Source: Nymphaea colorata (lineage: Eukaryota; Streptophyta; Magnoliopsida; Nymphaeales; Nymphaeaceae). From it: DNA of 64,000 nt. Below, piece by piece: positions 10,604 through 23,861 of the stretch. The first letter of the stretch is position 1, and each line of letters starts with the position of its first letter. The notes under the pieces are model-generated. The model was not told where the DNA came from, made no database searches, and saw only the letters and a list, made by a program, of their open reading frames with translations. The stretch covers positions 10,413,952-10,477,951 of the forward strand of contig NC_045142.1 in NCBI RefSeq assembly GCF_008831285.2. Direction: 5' to 3'. The translations under genes and the position numbers were made by a program.

Positions 10604-13600
10604 ATGTCGTTTACTTTTTTCACCAGAAGCCTCTCTGGCCCTGGTTCAAGCTTCCCCGAGCCTTCCGATAAGCCTTCTCATCCTCTCCCACCATGCCTCG
10701 AAGTTCCATTTTCTGAGGTAAATTGGGCATGTGTTGATCGTGTACATCATGGTTTGGTTACTTGAGTTTTTTTGGTTGTGGGTGACTGAGACGGCTTCAG
10801 TTTGACAATGACAACAATGCTTTTTATGTTCGTTGTGGTCTGCAAAAATTGCGTGGTTTACCCAAAATTCCGATTCTCGGCGTCTAACTAGAGTTCGATG
10901 AAGTGGATTCTCGCAGAAGTTTCTTACCAATTGAATGTCATTCACAGTGTACATTCTGTCCTTAGTAGGTGCAAGGTCTCCTCCATGGACACTCTTCTTA
11001 GTCGAAAGGCGCAGGAAGAGATATATTTGGTAGTGAATTCCGTAATAATATTCAAAGATGCGATTGGAATAAATGGGTCAGCACCGAGCGCAATCTTTTG
11101 GATCCTGTAAGATATACGTTCTCTCACTGTAGGTTATACTAAAGGAGGTTTCGCAGATATACTAAGGGTAGCTACAAATCTTGAAATTTGATGCGTTTAT
11201 TAACATGGCCTTCTTACAGTTTTGCTAGAGGATATTCGTTTCGACATAATTAATCACCGGCCACCGATAGAATGCATTGGAGTAACTAAAAAACTTGGTC
11301 CACATTAGATTAATATAAACTGATGAAGGAGTTTCTAATTTTGATTTCCATGTACTTAAGTTTCTAGTGGACACGACATGTGGTGATTGGCTTCGGAATC
11401 CACGACCTTTACCTTACGTCCACGTCCTTTCCTGCAAGAAAAAATAAAATGACCTGCATTTTTGTCATGTTATCACGGTCGAACCACAAAGTTGGAGCTG
11501 ATTGCTTGATTTGGTGCACAGGATAACACTTCCATAAAGCATACGGTGGAGTCTATTCATTTAACTGGAGATTTGACGTTGATCAAGGTATGATTTTCCA
11601 ATAATCAGTTGAAAAAATAGTTCATGTTGGTACAATTGCAACCCCATTTTTTTAGTACGTGATGCCTATTTGAGTGAATTATTTGTGCTACTTTTTCAGT
11701 AGCGGAGAAACCAACTTTGGGGTAGGGCCTGGCCTCGCTAGTTTAACCTGCTGTACCTGTTGTCGCTCCCCAACAGTGTAAAACCCTCTGGAAGCATCTG
11801 ATAAACCGTTTGTGCTTTTACTGCTGAAGATCTTCGTTCTGGTTATGCTACATGATAACATGCATTTTGCTTTTATCATCTTTGAAGTTTGGAGTGCATT
11901 GAAAGAGAGATTCAACACCTTATAGATTCAAGAAGAAGATGAATTCATAGAAGTGTTTTTGTTTTTCCCAGGGTGACAAGGAGCGTGACTTTACTACGTT
12001 GGCCAAAGAAAGTGGAATGTCTAATCTTATCCTTTTTTTTTTCCTTTTTGAGCAGTGTAGGGTAAGCACTGCTGATGTCTTTGGTCTAGCCAACTCAGAT
12101 TTGGTCGCTGGCAAATATGAAGGTTTGATTCTGTACTCATTTTTATATTTGAGCCATGCGATCATGTGGTCTTTTCCTTTTTCAATCAATCTATACCTTC
12201 ATATGGAGTATGATGGGCCATTTATTACTTAAATCAGAAAAATATTACTGTGTTCTTCTTACACAGGAGGGCTTAAGCTATGGGAAGGTTCACTTGATCT
12301 GGTTAAAACCTTGCACATACATGTTGAAGATGGCAGTTTACTGCTCTGTGGAAAGAGAGTATTAGAGGTGCGCTGTCTGCACTAAGGTGATATGCAATTT
12401 TTTTATGGTCTCCTCCATGTTCTTTCTCCTGCTGGATCCTTTGAGACAAGGGAAAATAAAAAAATAACAAAAGTGAAAATAGGTAGTTGCTTTTCCTGGT
12501 CAAAAATTTATTCTAGTTGCATAATCCATTTACTTTTTATATAAAAAGCTTATATAATGTTACTCATTATAGATTTTTGTTTTGCCCCAAATGTGTGTCC
12601 GTAATATTTCAATGAGTCAAAATCGATGTCAAATGTCTTCCTTGGGATGGGGACATCTTTTTTGTTTGTTGAGTGTGTGCTCCCATGCCACTTGATGATG
12701 CATTCATGTTCTAAATTCTGTAGCATTCACATCTGAATATCTGATATGAACTTGAAATCATAAGTCTTGATGTAGTTACTAGTATTAATTCTCCATATTA
12801 CCACTGGCATGCTGCATGGAAGTTAGAAATGTGGCAAGAAATGCAATAGAATTGAACTTGAGCTTTGGTATTGATAGCCTCAGGAAGGTGGTGTGGCTCC
12901 TGGATTGTATCATTTGTAATCCTTAATTGTTTTGGTGTTTTTTTTTATTAAGAAAAACATACAGTTTTACATGGCATAAGTTGGTAGGCCATCCATTTCT
13001 TTTTATTTTGATTAGTTGATTGGATAAATCAAAATTTTTTGTAGTTCACTTTATAATTCGATTAATTTTTCAGTGTGCTTGTTTGATATAATTGAAAAAA
13101 TTGTTTGGATAACAAAAAGCTTATTTGAAATACGAATTTTGAGTCCATTACTAAAATATATGTCATGGATTATTATTCTTATATAATTAAGCTTTTTTCT
13201 TCATATTACTTTATATTAAGATTGTTCAAAAACGGTAGTTTTGTATTTTCATTAAACATGCTTTTACAGTATTGATTTTTCATTTTTAATTAGCTAAAAT
13301 TTTGTGGACAAATGCTAGAGGTTTTGAGGTTTGATATAGTTATAGCAAGATTCAAATACGATAAAATCTGACTACAGGTTGGGGCCATCAAAGTGAGAGT
13401 GTCAAAAGGCCTGGTTTAGCCAAGAACCAACTTTTGCCAGCTATTGGATAATGGAGAAACAAGAAAGTCCAACTAATGTTTTTGCCAATGAATGGGGTCA
13501 GACCATTACACGGAGATGGTGATGGTGATGGTGATGGTTTATGAATGTCTGTAACAGACCTGCGTCCGTTCCACAATTTAGTTAAAAGCCAAGATATTTC

Positions 13601-16600
13601 AATGCAAGAAAACCAACTGATGGAAAGAATAATATAAGCATGGTGCTTTCTATGATAGGTTCAATCCAATTCGTGTGGATTTAGTGTGTATTTTGGTTCT
13701 CAATCTTTATATAAGTTTTATGTTCACTTAACATCATAAACTTAATATGGTACTTTTGTCTAAAGCTTTTGCTAAAACAATCCAACATTTTACCAAGCTG
13801 GAGTTTCAAAACCCATAGATATATCTAATCCAACATTTTAGAACATGGTCATGGGTTTGGTTTCAGATATCTTGATCTGAATTGAGTATTAGCTCATGGC
13901 TTCAGATTCAGATATATTAAAATCCGATTGAATATTAGCTCACAACTCAGATATCTTGAATCAGATAAGATATTAGCTCATGGCTTCAGATTCAGATATA
14001 TTAAAATCCGATTGAATATTAGCTCACAACTCAGATATCTTGAATCAGATAAGATATTAGCTCATGGCTTCAGATTCCATTATCTATGTTAAGTTGCTTA
14101 TAAATTTATACTCTGATCGGGTATTTACTTAAAACCGAGTCCAAATCTGAACCTGATCGGACATCAACACTAAATCTAAAACCAATCCGAATTCTTAATT
14201 GACATTATATATCCAATTTCTTTTGAAGCAAGTCTGTGGGATATCCGGTCCAAACCTGATCCATTGACATCCCTACCTAGGCTCCCATGCTTGGTGATCT
14301 CTTAGGCTAGCTGTTCCTAGGCAGCTTGCCATGCATTAGTTACAGCCGCTGTTTCAAAATGAATGTTTTATTTTTGTGTTATTTTAAGTTTAACTTGCAT
14401 ATATATGTACAGCTTCTTAATATTTTTCTTGTTAGTTAGAATCATAGCCACAAATATCACAATATTTTTGAAAATATTGCAATATTAAGAAAAAAATAAA
14501 GAAAATGATAAAAACCGGAAAATATCATGATATGTTAAAAAAATGTTAATTTATGATGATTTTAGCACGATTTTATTGCGATTTTATCACAAATTTTTCA
14601 TCTATTTTTATTTCATTTTCTGTTTTTATTTTTTCCAACTTTTGTTTCATTGTTTTGTGTCTTGTTTTAGGTATTTAACATGACCTCTTAAATGCAATAC
14701 AATACTTTTTTTTTCGTTTCTTGTATTTTTACCTTACATTTTGATTTTTTTTTTAAAACTCTGAGATTTTCCCAAAAAAACAACTTTGCCGATAAATAGC
14801 AAGAAACACCTTTCTAATAAAAACCCAAGAATGATATTTGTGGCTATGGTAAGAATTATAATAGAAGTCAATTTTATTGCAAGCAATGTTAACATGAACT
14901 ATGATCATATTGGGGACTTACATTCCCATTTTCTTCTAATTAGATTAATAATTTTAGGTCTTCCTTTAGGATTTTAATTTTAGAAATTAAAAATTAGAGA
15001 TTTAACGGTTGGGATTTAGGAAATGGTAAGACTTAACTGAAAACATTGATATTTATTTTGTATGTTTTTTTATGCTATATAACTTGTAAATTTATTCATT
15101 TATTTTTCGTTAAATTTTGATTTTCAAACATTTATTTATGTCTATTATTATGTTATGAAACATTTACTCTGTCTGCGTTGTCGTGCGTTTTAATTGTTTT
15201 ATTGTTACAAGCTGATAGTCATAAGATTTCTATTGAAAAATGCTTCAGTTTCCTTGTCAATTTTCACATGTATTATTGCATTTTATTTGTTTCTCTTTTT
15301 GGGGTGGTCCACATAATACCCCTAGTCAAGTGTAGGCTGTAGGGTGTAGGCTCATCTAGCTGCACAGGTACACTTGATGCTTTTGACAGCGTGTGTCTGC
15401 ATTTCATTTGCATTATTCTATATTATTTTGACAATCATTATGTGGCTATGTAACTGTGTACTTTTTGTATATTTGACTATGTATAATACATTTAGTGTTA
15501 CATTTTATTAGTTTCTTCATTTTTCCTTTTTTACTGCTTAAGCCTTAAAGCACCTAGTCCAGCCTAGGCATGCCTAGGCTTTAGGCTCTACTTGTCGCAA
15601 TTTTGGGAAGCTGATAGGATGCTCTTTGGATAATAATGAATTACGAGAGCAAAATTCGATGCTTCATTCTTTCTGTCGGCCTTCTCAATGATAGATGCTG
15701 TAACACATATTTGTATGTCTAGTTGTCTACAGACAGTGTGGTTCTGTGGGTGGAGTGAGACTTCATGGTCTTGTTGACAATATCTTGAGCTGACGGAGAT
15801 ACTAATGCTTCATTAGCTGGTCCCTTGAGGGGCAGAATTTGCAGGGGAATTCTTCAAGTAGGCTATTTTATGGTAACGTTGATGTTTAATTCAGGATGAC
15901 CCATCATGGATTAAAAATAAAAGTCCCAGCAGAGTTGGCAACATAACCTGAATTTATTTTGCATAAAATGTGGGCATAAACAAGGATATTAGTTTATCAA
16001 AGATCAGTATGTGAACAATGCAATCCAGTCTTTATAGCTGTGCATATTCTTTGTTAGTTTAGAATAATGTTTTGGCAATTCAAAAGAACTTGATTATTGA
16101 TCACTATTCACAAACGTTAGTGGGTTGTAATATCGTTTCCAATTAGATTATGCTGGATTTTATTTTATAGTCAGTGAACCAAGTTTGTCATCTGAGTGGT
16201 GCATGTTCACAATGCCTTTCTGGTCGTTAATCAGTGTAAAATCCCATGTAATCTCACCTGCTCATCAAGAATGTTTCCCCATTATTTTGTTTTCATGAAA
16301 AAGGGCACACACCACAACTATTGAACAGTTGATCTCTCCTTAAACTTGGAGACTTCAAGTCAATTCACCTAGAGATTTAAGCGCTGCTCATGCAGTCGGA
16401 AAAAAATATGAACAAAAATTTGGTGTTAAAACAAGTTTCACTTAATGAGAGGTCACTTTTCCATTTTTGTAACATCTCTTGATAGTAAAGAATCTTCTGT
16501 CTGATGGGGAGTGATGCCTTTCAAAGGCTAAGTTGTCTACATTTGAACATGTTTCTGTTTGAGGATTGAGGTGTAGTTGTGATAGGATTTTCTTCATCAA

Positions 16601-18149
16601 CTTCTATAAGAATTCAACTCTTGATACAGCATCCTGTGTGTGGGCATGACTTGCATATATATATATTTTTTAAAAAAGGTGTCTTTGCATGCCTGAGCTT
16701 AGTTGCTCCTTGTGTCCTAATTCGTAGCACTTTAGGTGCAGAACAGAAGTATGTCACAGGCAGGATGGGATCTGCCACGCTGCACACAAGACTCAGTTTT
16801 TCATTTTAAGTTTCCATCTGCAATGTAGCAGAAGTTGATAATGTTACAGAGTTCTTTCATGTTATGGATGCTGTCTCTTTCTTTCTAATTTCTATTTAAG
16901 ATGTTTAAAAATTCTTTCCCATTGATATCGTCATTTGCTTGGACAAGAACTTGAACTCCAAGCTTCCTAAAATTTTTATGACTATTATCTAAAATTTGTC
17001 AATTGCTGCACATGATTCAAGTTGCTACTTCTTCTTTTGGCTTTATCAGCTTGGATGTGGCCATGGTCTTCCTGGGATCTATGCATGTTTAAAGGTGAGA
17101 TATCTATGATCAAGTTATCTTCAGGATAATATAGCTTCATTTGGTGATGGGACTGGTTCTTATATTTCTGAAAATCAGGGTGCAGCTGCAGTTCATTTTC
17201 AGGATTTCAATGTTGAAGTTCTTCGTTGTCTCACTGTGTCTAATGTTAAAGCAAATCTTCAGAAGCACCTACCAGAGACTGCAAATGATGTGTGCATGCC
17301 AGAAGTTCGGTTTTTTGCTGGTGATTGGACTGAAGTTTATCAGCTGTTTGGCTGTGGAAATGATTCAAACTTGGTGTCAGACCCAGATTTTGGTTACTAC
17401 GATATAATTCTAATGGCAGAAACTGTCTACTCACTTTCATCTCTTCAAAGTCTATATGAGCTTATAAAGAAGGTAATGTCTTTGTCTGGCTATATGACAA
17501 TCTTTTTCACTGATGATCTCTTTGTCCCTCCTAAAATTATTACCAATTGGGGGTGTTCTTATGAAAGAAAGTAGGCCTGTGGTCTCGTTATGAATATTTT
17601 GTACGTCTACTTAAATCCAGTCCTAAGGGTAGGTTTTTCCTATTGGTTGCAGAGTCTTCGACGACCCAATGGTATTGTGTACCTTGCAGCGAAGAAATAT
17701 TACTTTGGAGTAGGTGGAGGAACCAGAGACTTCCGATCAATTGTAGAAAATGATGGTGATTTCTAGTTCTATGGCCTCAGAATCTCAGTTCTTATTTTGT
17801 TTACTATATTTTAGTAAGCCCTATCTTCTCCTCATTTGAAAATAATTAACCAATTGCAACAGTTGCACTATAACCTTTCTCTATGTTGCTACTGGAATAC
17901 CTTGGTAAGAAGCTGCTGCTTGGTGCAATATATGATGCATTATTCAGTATTTTAAGCATTTAGAAGCAATTTGATGGAATAAAATTTCAAAGTGGAATTT
18001 TTTACAATCTTGCATATCTTGTATTTCTTTCTTATACATTTATTGATTGTGGAATGTTGTCTGTAGGAATCTTGGAATCCTTCTTGGTTGCAGAATTTGC
18101 CGATGGTGCATCAAATATGCGAGAACTGTGGAAGTTTTCATTTAAGTAG
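10604..18149 (+). CDS. Histidine protein methyltransferase, METTL18/HPM1 family (8 exons)
   Basis: An S-adenosylmethionine-dependent methyltransferase. The family (human METTL18, yeast Hpm1) methylates a histidine of ribosomal protein uL3. Proposed exons: 10604-10717, 11522-11587, 12056-12122, 12267-12367, 17050-17094, 17179-17472, 17653-17755, 18067-18149. All introns are GT-AG, phases match, and the joined frame is 290 codons plus TAG. Diagnostic sequence: GKYEGGLKLWEGSLDLVK (79-96); SAM motif I LELGCGHGLPGI (115-126), split between exons 4 and 5; the acidic residue after motif I in HFQDFN (D140); FAGDW (177-181); DIILMAETVYS (206-216). The N-terminus is short beside the roughly 370-residue human and yeast proteins, so an extra 5' exon is possible. 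Exons 1 and 2 are the least certain, though exon 2 (HTVESIHLTGDLTLIK) joins well to exon 3. Intron 4 is 4.7 kb and hosts repeats. The gene looks intact. Confidence 0.88.
13891..14077. repeat. Perfect 84-bp tandem duplication in intron 4
   Basis: Units 13891-13974 and 13975-14058 read identically, and a third partial copy starts at 14059. The unit is built from TTCAGATTCAGATATATT-like words. The flanks (13860-14200) continue as a degenerate version of the same theme, which recurs at 25200-25440, 31720-32060 and 53450-53800. Confidence 0.9.
14443..14848. mobile_element. MITE with CATAGCCACAAATATCA termini, in intron 4
   Basis: The left terminus CATAGCCACAAATATCA is a perfect inverted match to TGATATTTGTGGCTATG at the right end. 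Flanks GTTAGAAT (14435-14442) and GTAAGAAT (14849-14856) form an 8-bp target duplication with one mismatch. The body is AT-rich, contains the word CAACTTTGCCG near the right end, and has no coding capacity. Related copies are at 51516-51859 and 21823-22183. The 8-bp duplication suggests a hAT-type MITE. Confidence 0.8.
15561..15580. repeat. Perfect 20-bp palindrome in intron 4
   Basis: AGCCTAGGCATGCCTAGGCT equals its own reverse complement. It sits in a wider degenerate GCCTAGGC-rich patch (15530-15600). Confidence 0.9.
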
Positions 18150-18269
18150 GTGTTGGTTTTGCAGAGCGAAGTTCTATCTGCACTTTAGTCAATTTAATGT
18201 TTCTTTCAATTGTTGCATAGTGAAAAGGGATACCTCCAAGGAACTGATAAATATTTTTCAAGTTGGATG

Positions 18270-19830
18270 TGTTGTCTATAGCAATGTAAACTTATTTATG
18301 GATTTATCCTTTTGTCTCCTTGGAGAAAAGAAATGAAAGCCATGCTTTTTGGTAAATGCTGAGTTAAAAGTATATTATTAATGCATTTTATTGGCATGTG
18401 AGTGTTTCTGTCAAGCAGTAGGACAATCTTTTGGGTATGTTAACAGCTGAGTAACTTTTCGTACAGGTAGAGCCATAGGTTACCCTGTTATTATTATTGT
18501 TGTTGTTATTTGGAAAGCTAGGGTTTGGCTGGTTATGAAAAGCAAGCAATGAAGTTACAGATTGGGTTTACAGCTATATGGCAGTTGGGCCTTCAATCTG
18601 ATTGTTTCTCCTTCCACTGCCTATTGATTTTGATCAGAAGGCATCCAAGCCAATTCACCAGCCAAAAGATGATACTTTTATCAAAATTATATTGTTGAAT
18701 AGTGAACAGGGACATTTCTAATAAACTTATCGATATTTTGCCAGTTCAATGGTTTGACTAACAGAGCAATATAAACTGATTCATGGATTTATCCTTTTGT
18801 CTCCATGGAGAAAAATAAATGAAAGCCTTGTTTTTTAGTACGAGATGAGATAAAAGTATATCATTAGTGCATTTCCATTAGCGTGTGTGTTTCTGCCAAC
18901 CAGTAGGCCAATCTTTTGGATATCTTAACAGCTCAATAATTTTTTTTTACAAGAAAATTCATAGGTTACCCTGTTATTATTTATTTATTTTTATTATTGT
19001 TATTATTATTCTTGGGAATAGAAAGCTAGAGTTTGGCTGGTTACTCCAGACGAAATGAAAGCAAAGAAGCTACAGATTAGATTTACAGCTATAGTGGGGC
19101 CTCCAATCTGATAGTTTCTCCTTCCACTGCCCATTGTTTCGATCTGAAGCCATTGAAGCAAACTGACAAGCCAAAAAATGATATTGTTATAAAAAAATTT
19201 ACAGTTATGCTCTGAAATTTGTATAGAATCTGGTTCAGTACAGGATACCTATGGATGACATTCATATTCCCTGGACTTCTTAGCTGATGATGTAAATGTA
19301 ACGACATTTATAATCCCTGGAATTCTTCTCAGCTTGAGGCAAAACGTATATTATCACGGCATTTCCATTGGCATGTAATTGTTTCTGTCAACCAGTAGTT
19401 CAATTTTTGGGTAGATTAACATATCAATGACTTTTTGCACAGATAGATCTATAGGTCACCCTGTTATTATTATTTATTACTTCGAATGAAAAACTGGGGT
19501 TTGGCTTGTTATTCCTAAAGAAAAGAAAGAAAATTAGTTACAGATTGTGCTTACAGCTATATCAGATATTGGGGCCTCCAATCTGATAGTTTTCTCCTTC
19601 CGCTACCTATTGCTTTGGTCCAGTGAGGGAGCCAAAAAAATTTGCTGGAGAGGCACTATTTCAGAAGTTTCTAAATCCTAAGGGGCGCTCATATGAATAA
19701 AAAAGCAAATATTTGAAGCTCTAATATTGAGGGCTGGTGTGGCAGCCCACATGTGGCTCCGTCACTGCTTTGATACGAAGCCATTGAGGCCAACTGACAA
19801 GCTCAAAGATGATTTCTATCAACAAAATTT
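18270..19830 (+). repeat. Diverged tandem triplication in the 3' flank of the methyltransferase gene
   Basis: Three direct copies share the order GGATTTATCCTTTTGTCTCC, AACCAGTAGG-like, TAGGTTACCCTGTTATTA, GCTAGGGTTTGGCTGG, TACAG(C)TAT and CCTCCAATCTGATAG. The copies lie at about 18285-18690, 18770-19195 and 19325-19660, with a further piece at about 19755-19830. The third copy lacks the first landmark. The duplication begins after the stop codon, so it affects only the 3' UTR or flank. Confidence 0.75.
19630..19775. repeat. GGCTCCGCCACTG-type dispersed repeat
   Basis: Ends with TGGCTCCGTCACTG (19754-19767) after a GGCTGGTGTGGCAGCCCACATG tract. Relatives at 28570-28710, 30300-30478 and 61035-61218 share the GTGTGGGCAGTTGCCCA-like motif before the end. 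Confidence 0.5.
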
Positions 19831-19865
19831 ACAGTTGTGCTATGAAATCTGTTCATAATTTACAT

Positions 19866-20170
19866 TAAGGGATTGTTTGACAGCGTTGAATTTTGATTCT
19901 AAAATTAAAATTATAAAAACAAAATTCTACCTCAAACTGAAATTGAAATGAAAAATTCAGTTCTAGTTTCCTTTGTGTTTGATAGTTTGGAATTTTGATT
20001 CCAGAATTGAAAATGGGCCATTTGATAAAACATGAATTAAAATTCTAGAGTTGGTGAAGTAAAACCATCATGGCATATGCTTTAAAGAGACAAAAAAATC
20101 TAAAATTCTGGAATCATAATTCTACCCACTAGGATAAAGTTACAATTCTGAAATTTTGGTTCGAGAATGG
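19866..20170. mobile_element. Possible MITE remnant
   Basis: GATTGTTTGACAGCGTTG followed by AATTTTGATTC (19868) recurs as TGTTTGATAGTTTGGAATTT (about 19976). Nearby CTAAAATTCTGGAATCATAA (about 20100) is roughly complementary. The ends are not fixed and no target duplication was found. Confidence 0.3.
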
Positions 20171-21360
20171 ACAAAACCTCTTCATGACGATTTTACAACA
20201 ATATTGGTATTCGACTCAATGTGATCCAAGATAGCTGCGTATGCACACCACTCTGTGTGAAGCTGCCTTGGACACATTACTGTACCAATCTTTAGTTCCA
20301 ACATTTTTGAAACATTACTGGGTTGGTGATTGTAATTTGTGCATGCTTTTTTTATTCCAAAAACAATGATGGGGATGCCACATGCAATCTTAGCTTTATG
20401 AATTATGCATGCTTCACTAGTTTAGCATTGTCTAGCCTGCAACTTCCTGGTTTTACATATGGGATGAGCACATAAGCTTTTTACCTGTGTGGTTGTGCTA
20501 CCACCAATATTGGCAATTTTGGAGTCGCATACGTTGCTGGCGGACTTGCATTCATTGTAGAATTACAGTAGACTCTGGAAAATTAGTTAGAATGAACTCT
20601 TTTTAAGTTTCATGCAGCAAACTGCCTCTCAGGGGAATGGACTACTCGGTGGTTGTGAGCATTGACTTGTAGTTTCCGGAGCTTTTGCCGTGGTTCTTGT
20701 TCAAGTTTGCATAGTAAACGCCTGGGAGAAATTAGTTCTCAATAAAGAAAATGAACCACTCTGAGATCAGTCATGTTCGGCTCAGAAACAGAAAGGACGA
20801 GCTCATGAAACAAGGCCCGCAAACCAACGTGAAAATGTATTTGGCATGGTCTCATGATAGTTCAGTTATAGTTTTAAATGATGTTGAAGCAATTTTTCCC
20901 TTTTTTCTTCCCCAAATAATGGTTTGGTGTTCGAATTCTATGGCTCATTGCGGTTGTCAAAGGTTTTGGCTTGAGAATCAATGTATCCATTCTACTAATT
21001 ATTGAGCCAGTTTGAGATCCTTAGGGAGCTTTACGGGTTACATTCTACTGATTGCAGCTAATTTACTTCTGTTGGCCACAAGAATAATCTGATATTAGAC
21101 ACTCAATATTAGACATAAGCGGCATGTGTTATTGGGGAGTAAAAGGACACACATGCGGCACACACTAACGGGTGTGAACATATGTCAGGTTGGTCTTATT
21201 TGATTGCATCTGATTAGGACTTGAAGGTGACTGCAACCTACATGGATCCACATTATTGTTTTCTTTTAAGTGTAAATTCAGGAAGAAGATCGAAATCTCA
21301 CTAATCATCGTTCACGGATTCAGGAAAAGTTCTTATAGATATGATAGATGAGGCAAATTA
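20171..21360. other. Intergenic DNA without recognised features
   Basis: No gene, RNA or clear repeat is seen. The open frame at 20751-21005 has no recognisable domain. Confidence 0.45.
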
Positions 21361-21369
21361 TGCGGGCTT

Positions 21370-21720
21370 AAGTGTGGTTTTCTCCACCCAATTGGAATAT
21401 GAGACGTGTTAGCGAGTTGTGATAGTGATGGGTGGGGCAAGGCAGAATATAACTGAAACTCAAGAACAACCATTGGTGATTCAATGAGAGGTCGAAACCT
21501 TTCCCCCATCCCTGTTGTCTAGGGGTGTTTTGGGACCAGAGTGTGATCTTACGATTACACCCGTCAATTGGAATGTAGTGTTTGTTAGTGCAGTACAAAA
21601 TAATAGCACCCACGGAAATTGAACTGGCGACTGGATTTTGACTGACCTGCCAGTGCAACCCCCATTGTACTGGTTTAGGATATTCTAAGATCATAATTTT
21701 ACATTTTCTATCCAAATCTA
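21370..21720 (-). repeat. tRNA-derived SINE-like tract
   Basis: On the minus strand CCAGTTCAATTTCC (21614-21627) resembles a tRNA/SINE B box and is followed by GTGGGTGCTATTA. The same layout, B box then GTGGGTG, is seen at 63826-63840. Assignment is tentative because the A box is weak. Confidence 0.35.
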
Positions 21721-21822
21721 ACACAAATGTAGTTTCGCATGCAATTAGCTAATGCCCAAGTAATCTCTGTCATAATTGCTATATCTTACCTTATTTGACC
21801 TGTTTATACCATAGCAGATAAG

Positions 21823-22183
21823 AGCTATAGTCACAAAAACACAATTTTTTGAAAAAAATATGAAAAAATGGGATACATTAAATGACCATTTAAAACTTAA
21901 AAAATGCATTTTTAAAAAAAAATTTTAAAAACAAAAAAACACTTTAAAAACGTGTTTTTTTTCACTTTTTTAATTTTTTTAATGCCAAACATTTTTTTAT
22001 TTATTGCAAATCTACTTATCTTTTGATGTTTGTGTTATTAGTTTTTCACTTATTTTATTTCTTCCTATTTTTAATTTTTTAAAATTTAGTTACTTTTTCT
22101 ATTTTTTTCAAGCTCACTGTGTTATACCTGAGAAAAACTTTGGCATTTAAAACTCTAAGACATTATTGGTGACTATGATAGAA
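21823..22183. mobile_element. MITE, CATAGCCAC family
   Basis: The left end CTATAGTCACAAAAACAC pairs with the right end GGTGACTATG. The body is AT-rich with an internal CGTGTTTTTTTTCAC palindrome that is also present in the copy at 51516-51859. The flanks (ATAAGAG and ATAGAAG) match only loosely. Confidence 0.5.
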
Positions 22184-22559
22184 GGTAACAGCAGGCAACT
22201 AAAAGAATCAGATGTGTATCTTGTCATTAGGTTGTTGCAGCCTCAGTTAGCGAGCAACCCAAGCTTGTGCCATCTTAAGGAAGCTTGCTTGTTAAAAGAA
22301 GTTTCAACTTTGAATTACTTATTTGAATAAAAGGATCACAAAATGAGCTAAGTTTGAATACTAAGCCAATCACATCAGGAACATGGAAGAGCAAATGGCC
22401 GGGTTGGCTCTTTGTTCCTCCATATCTTAATGTATTTTTGGAGAAGTCTTGGATTGAATTGATTTTGAACCAGTGCAGACATATGGCCAATGAATCACGA
22501 TCTCATTAACCACCTAGACATCAATCAAGAAAGTATATATAGTTGGCATGAATCAATTG
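22184..22559. other. Intergenic DNA without recognised features
   Basis: No domain-bearing frame or RNA was seen. Confidence 0.4.
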
Positions 22560-22975
22560 CTGGATTCTTGATAATTGATGGTTAATATTTTTTTTTGTTT
22601 AATAGCGACAAAAAACATGCATTATTAAAAGAAACACACGTTTAAAACGTTAAAATTTGGTCAGGCGAATAAAAAATGAAAAACAAGTCTTTTCCCGGGT
22701 TTTTGCATTTTTTCATGTTTTTACATTTTTTGTGCATTTTTGCTGTTTTTAGTCATCAAATTTTTTATTTTTTATGTTTTATTCTTAATATTTTAGCCAC
22801 TTTTCTTTTCCTCGCTGAAAGATGAATTGTTTTAAAATTATTCAATTTTTTTTTCTTTTCCAGCTAGAAACAACTTTGCCGTTTTATACCATACAAAAAC
22901 TTGCCGTTTAAAATCTGAAAACAATACTCATTGGGAGAAGTCAAAACCCTCATATTATGAGTAGTATTTGGAATT
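22560..22975. repeat. AT-rich MITE-related tract
   Basis: Shares CAACTTTGCCG (22869) and the ACACACGTTTAAAA / CATTTTTTCATGTTTT style of body with the CATAGCCAC MITE family. Its termini are degenerate. Confidence 0.4.
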
Positions 22976-23554
22976 GCCAATGTCAATGTCATTGTATAAT
23001 ACAAGCAGCCATTCATGATGTTGTGATGTGCATTATTAATGAAATACAATTTCCTTCTTGTTCAGTTATAAACCATTCATATATATATGTATATATATAT
23101 ATATATATGCAAGATCACTTGAAAAGGTTAAAGCATGATTTACATAAATATAACTGAAAGTTCAACCTGAATGAGCCAAGAGAACCAAATGCCAAAATTT
23201 TCAGCTCAGCTTATTATAACATTTTAATAGCTAAGAATCAGCTGTATGCAGCTCAACTTATCAGAAACATGTGTTTGTCAATAATGAGCTCAAAACTGTC
23301 TTGATTCAATATAATGAACTAATCTCTCCAGTCCCAACTGCAAAATAAGTTGCCCTTCGAACATTAAATAACATTTAAGAAGACCTACTCTTGCCCATTC
23401 AAGGAGACTCATTATTTCTCTTTTCAGATAGCCAAGCTGGGCTTTTGCATGTTCTGCAGAAATAATTCACTATATAAACATCTGGCCAAATTGATAAGCA
23501 TTTACAGCCATGTTTTCTTGCTGTGCCTCATCAGAAAAGCATAAAAAACCAATC

Positions 23555-23555
<1 letters not shown>

Positions 23556-23588
<33 letters not shown>
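23556..23588. repeat. (AG)n microsatellite
   Basis: About 16 AG units. An AT run follows at 23836-23861. Confidence 0.9.
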
Positions 23589-23592
<4 letters not shown>

Positions 23593-23861
23593 TAAGTGGA
23601 ACAGTTATATTGGACAGTTAACTACTGTAACTACTCTTTGACAGTGCAGATAAGAAAAAAGGGAAAAGGGTGCCCCATAGTCAAGGTAAGCCTAGTTAAT
23701 TCACAGATTTGGTGCCCTAATGCTGCAGAGAGCCAAATATTCTTTACACATTCATTATTGACATTTACTTCCCTTCTTTTGAAGTCAATGCGCCCCTTCA
23801 ATTTGATATGCCAACATTGATGGGGACTCACCAGATATATATATATATATATATATATATA

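Noticed and set aside
10898-11110. A possible extra exon in intron 1 of the methyltransferase gene
   Set aside because: The frame is open, but exon 1 joins exon 2 in phase without it and it has no similarity to the family. A longer N-terminus from an upstream exon cannot be excluded.
23596-23831. Overlapping plus and minus frames
   Set aside because: Open on both strands next to microsatellites, no domain; treated as chance.
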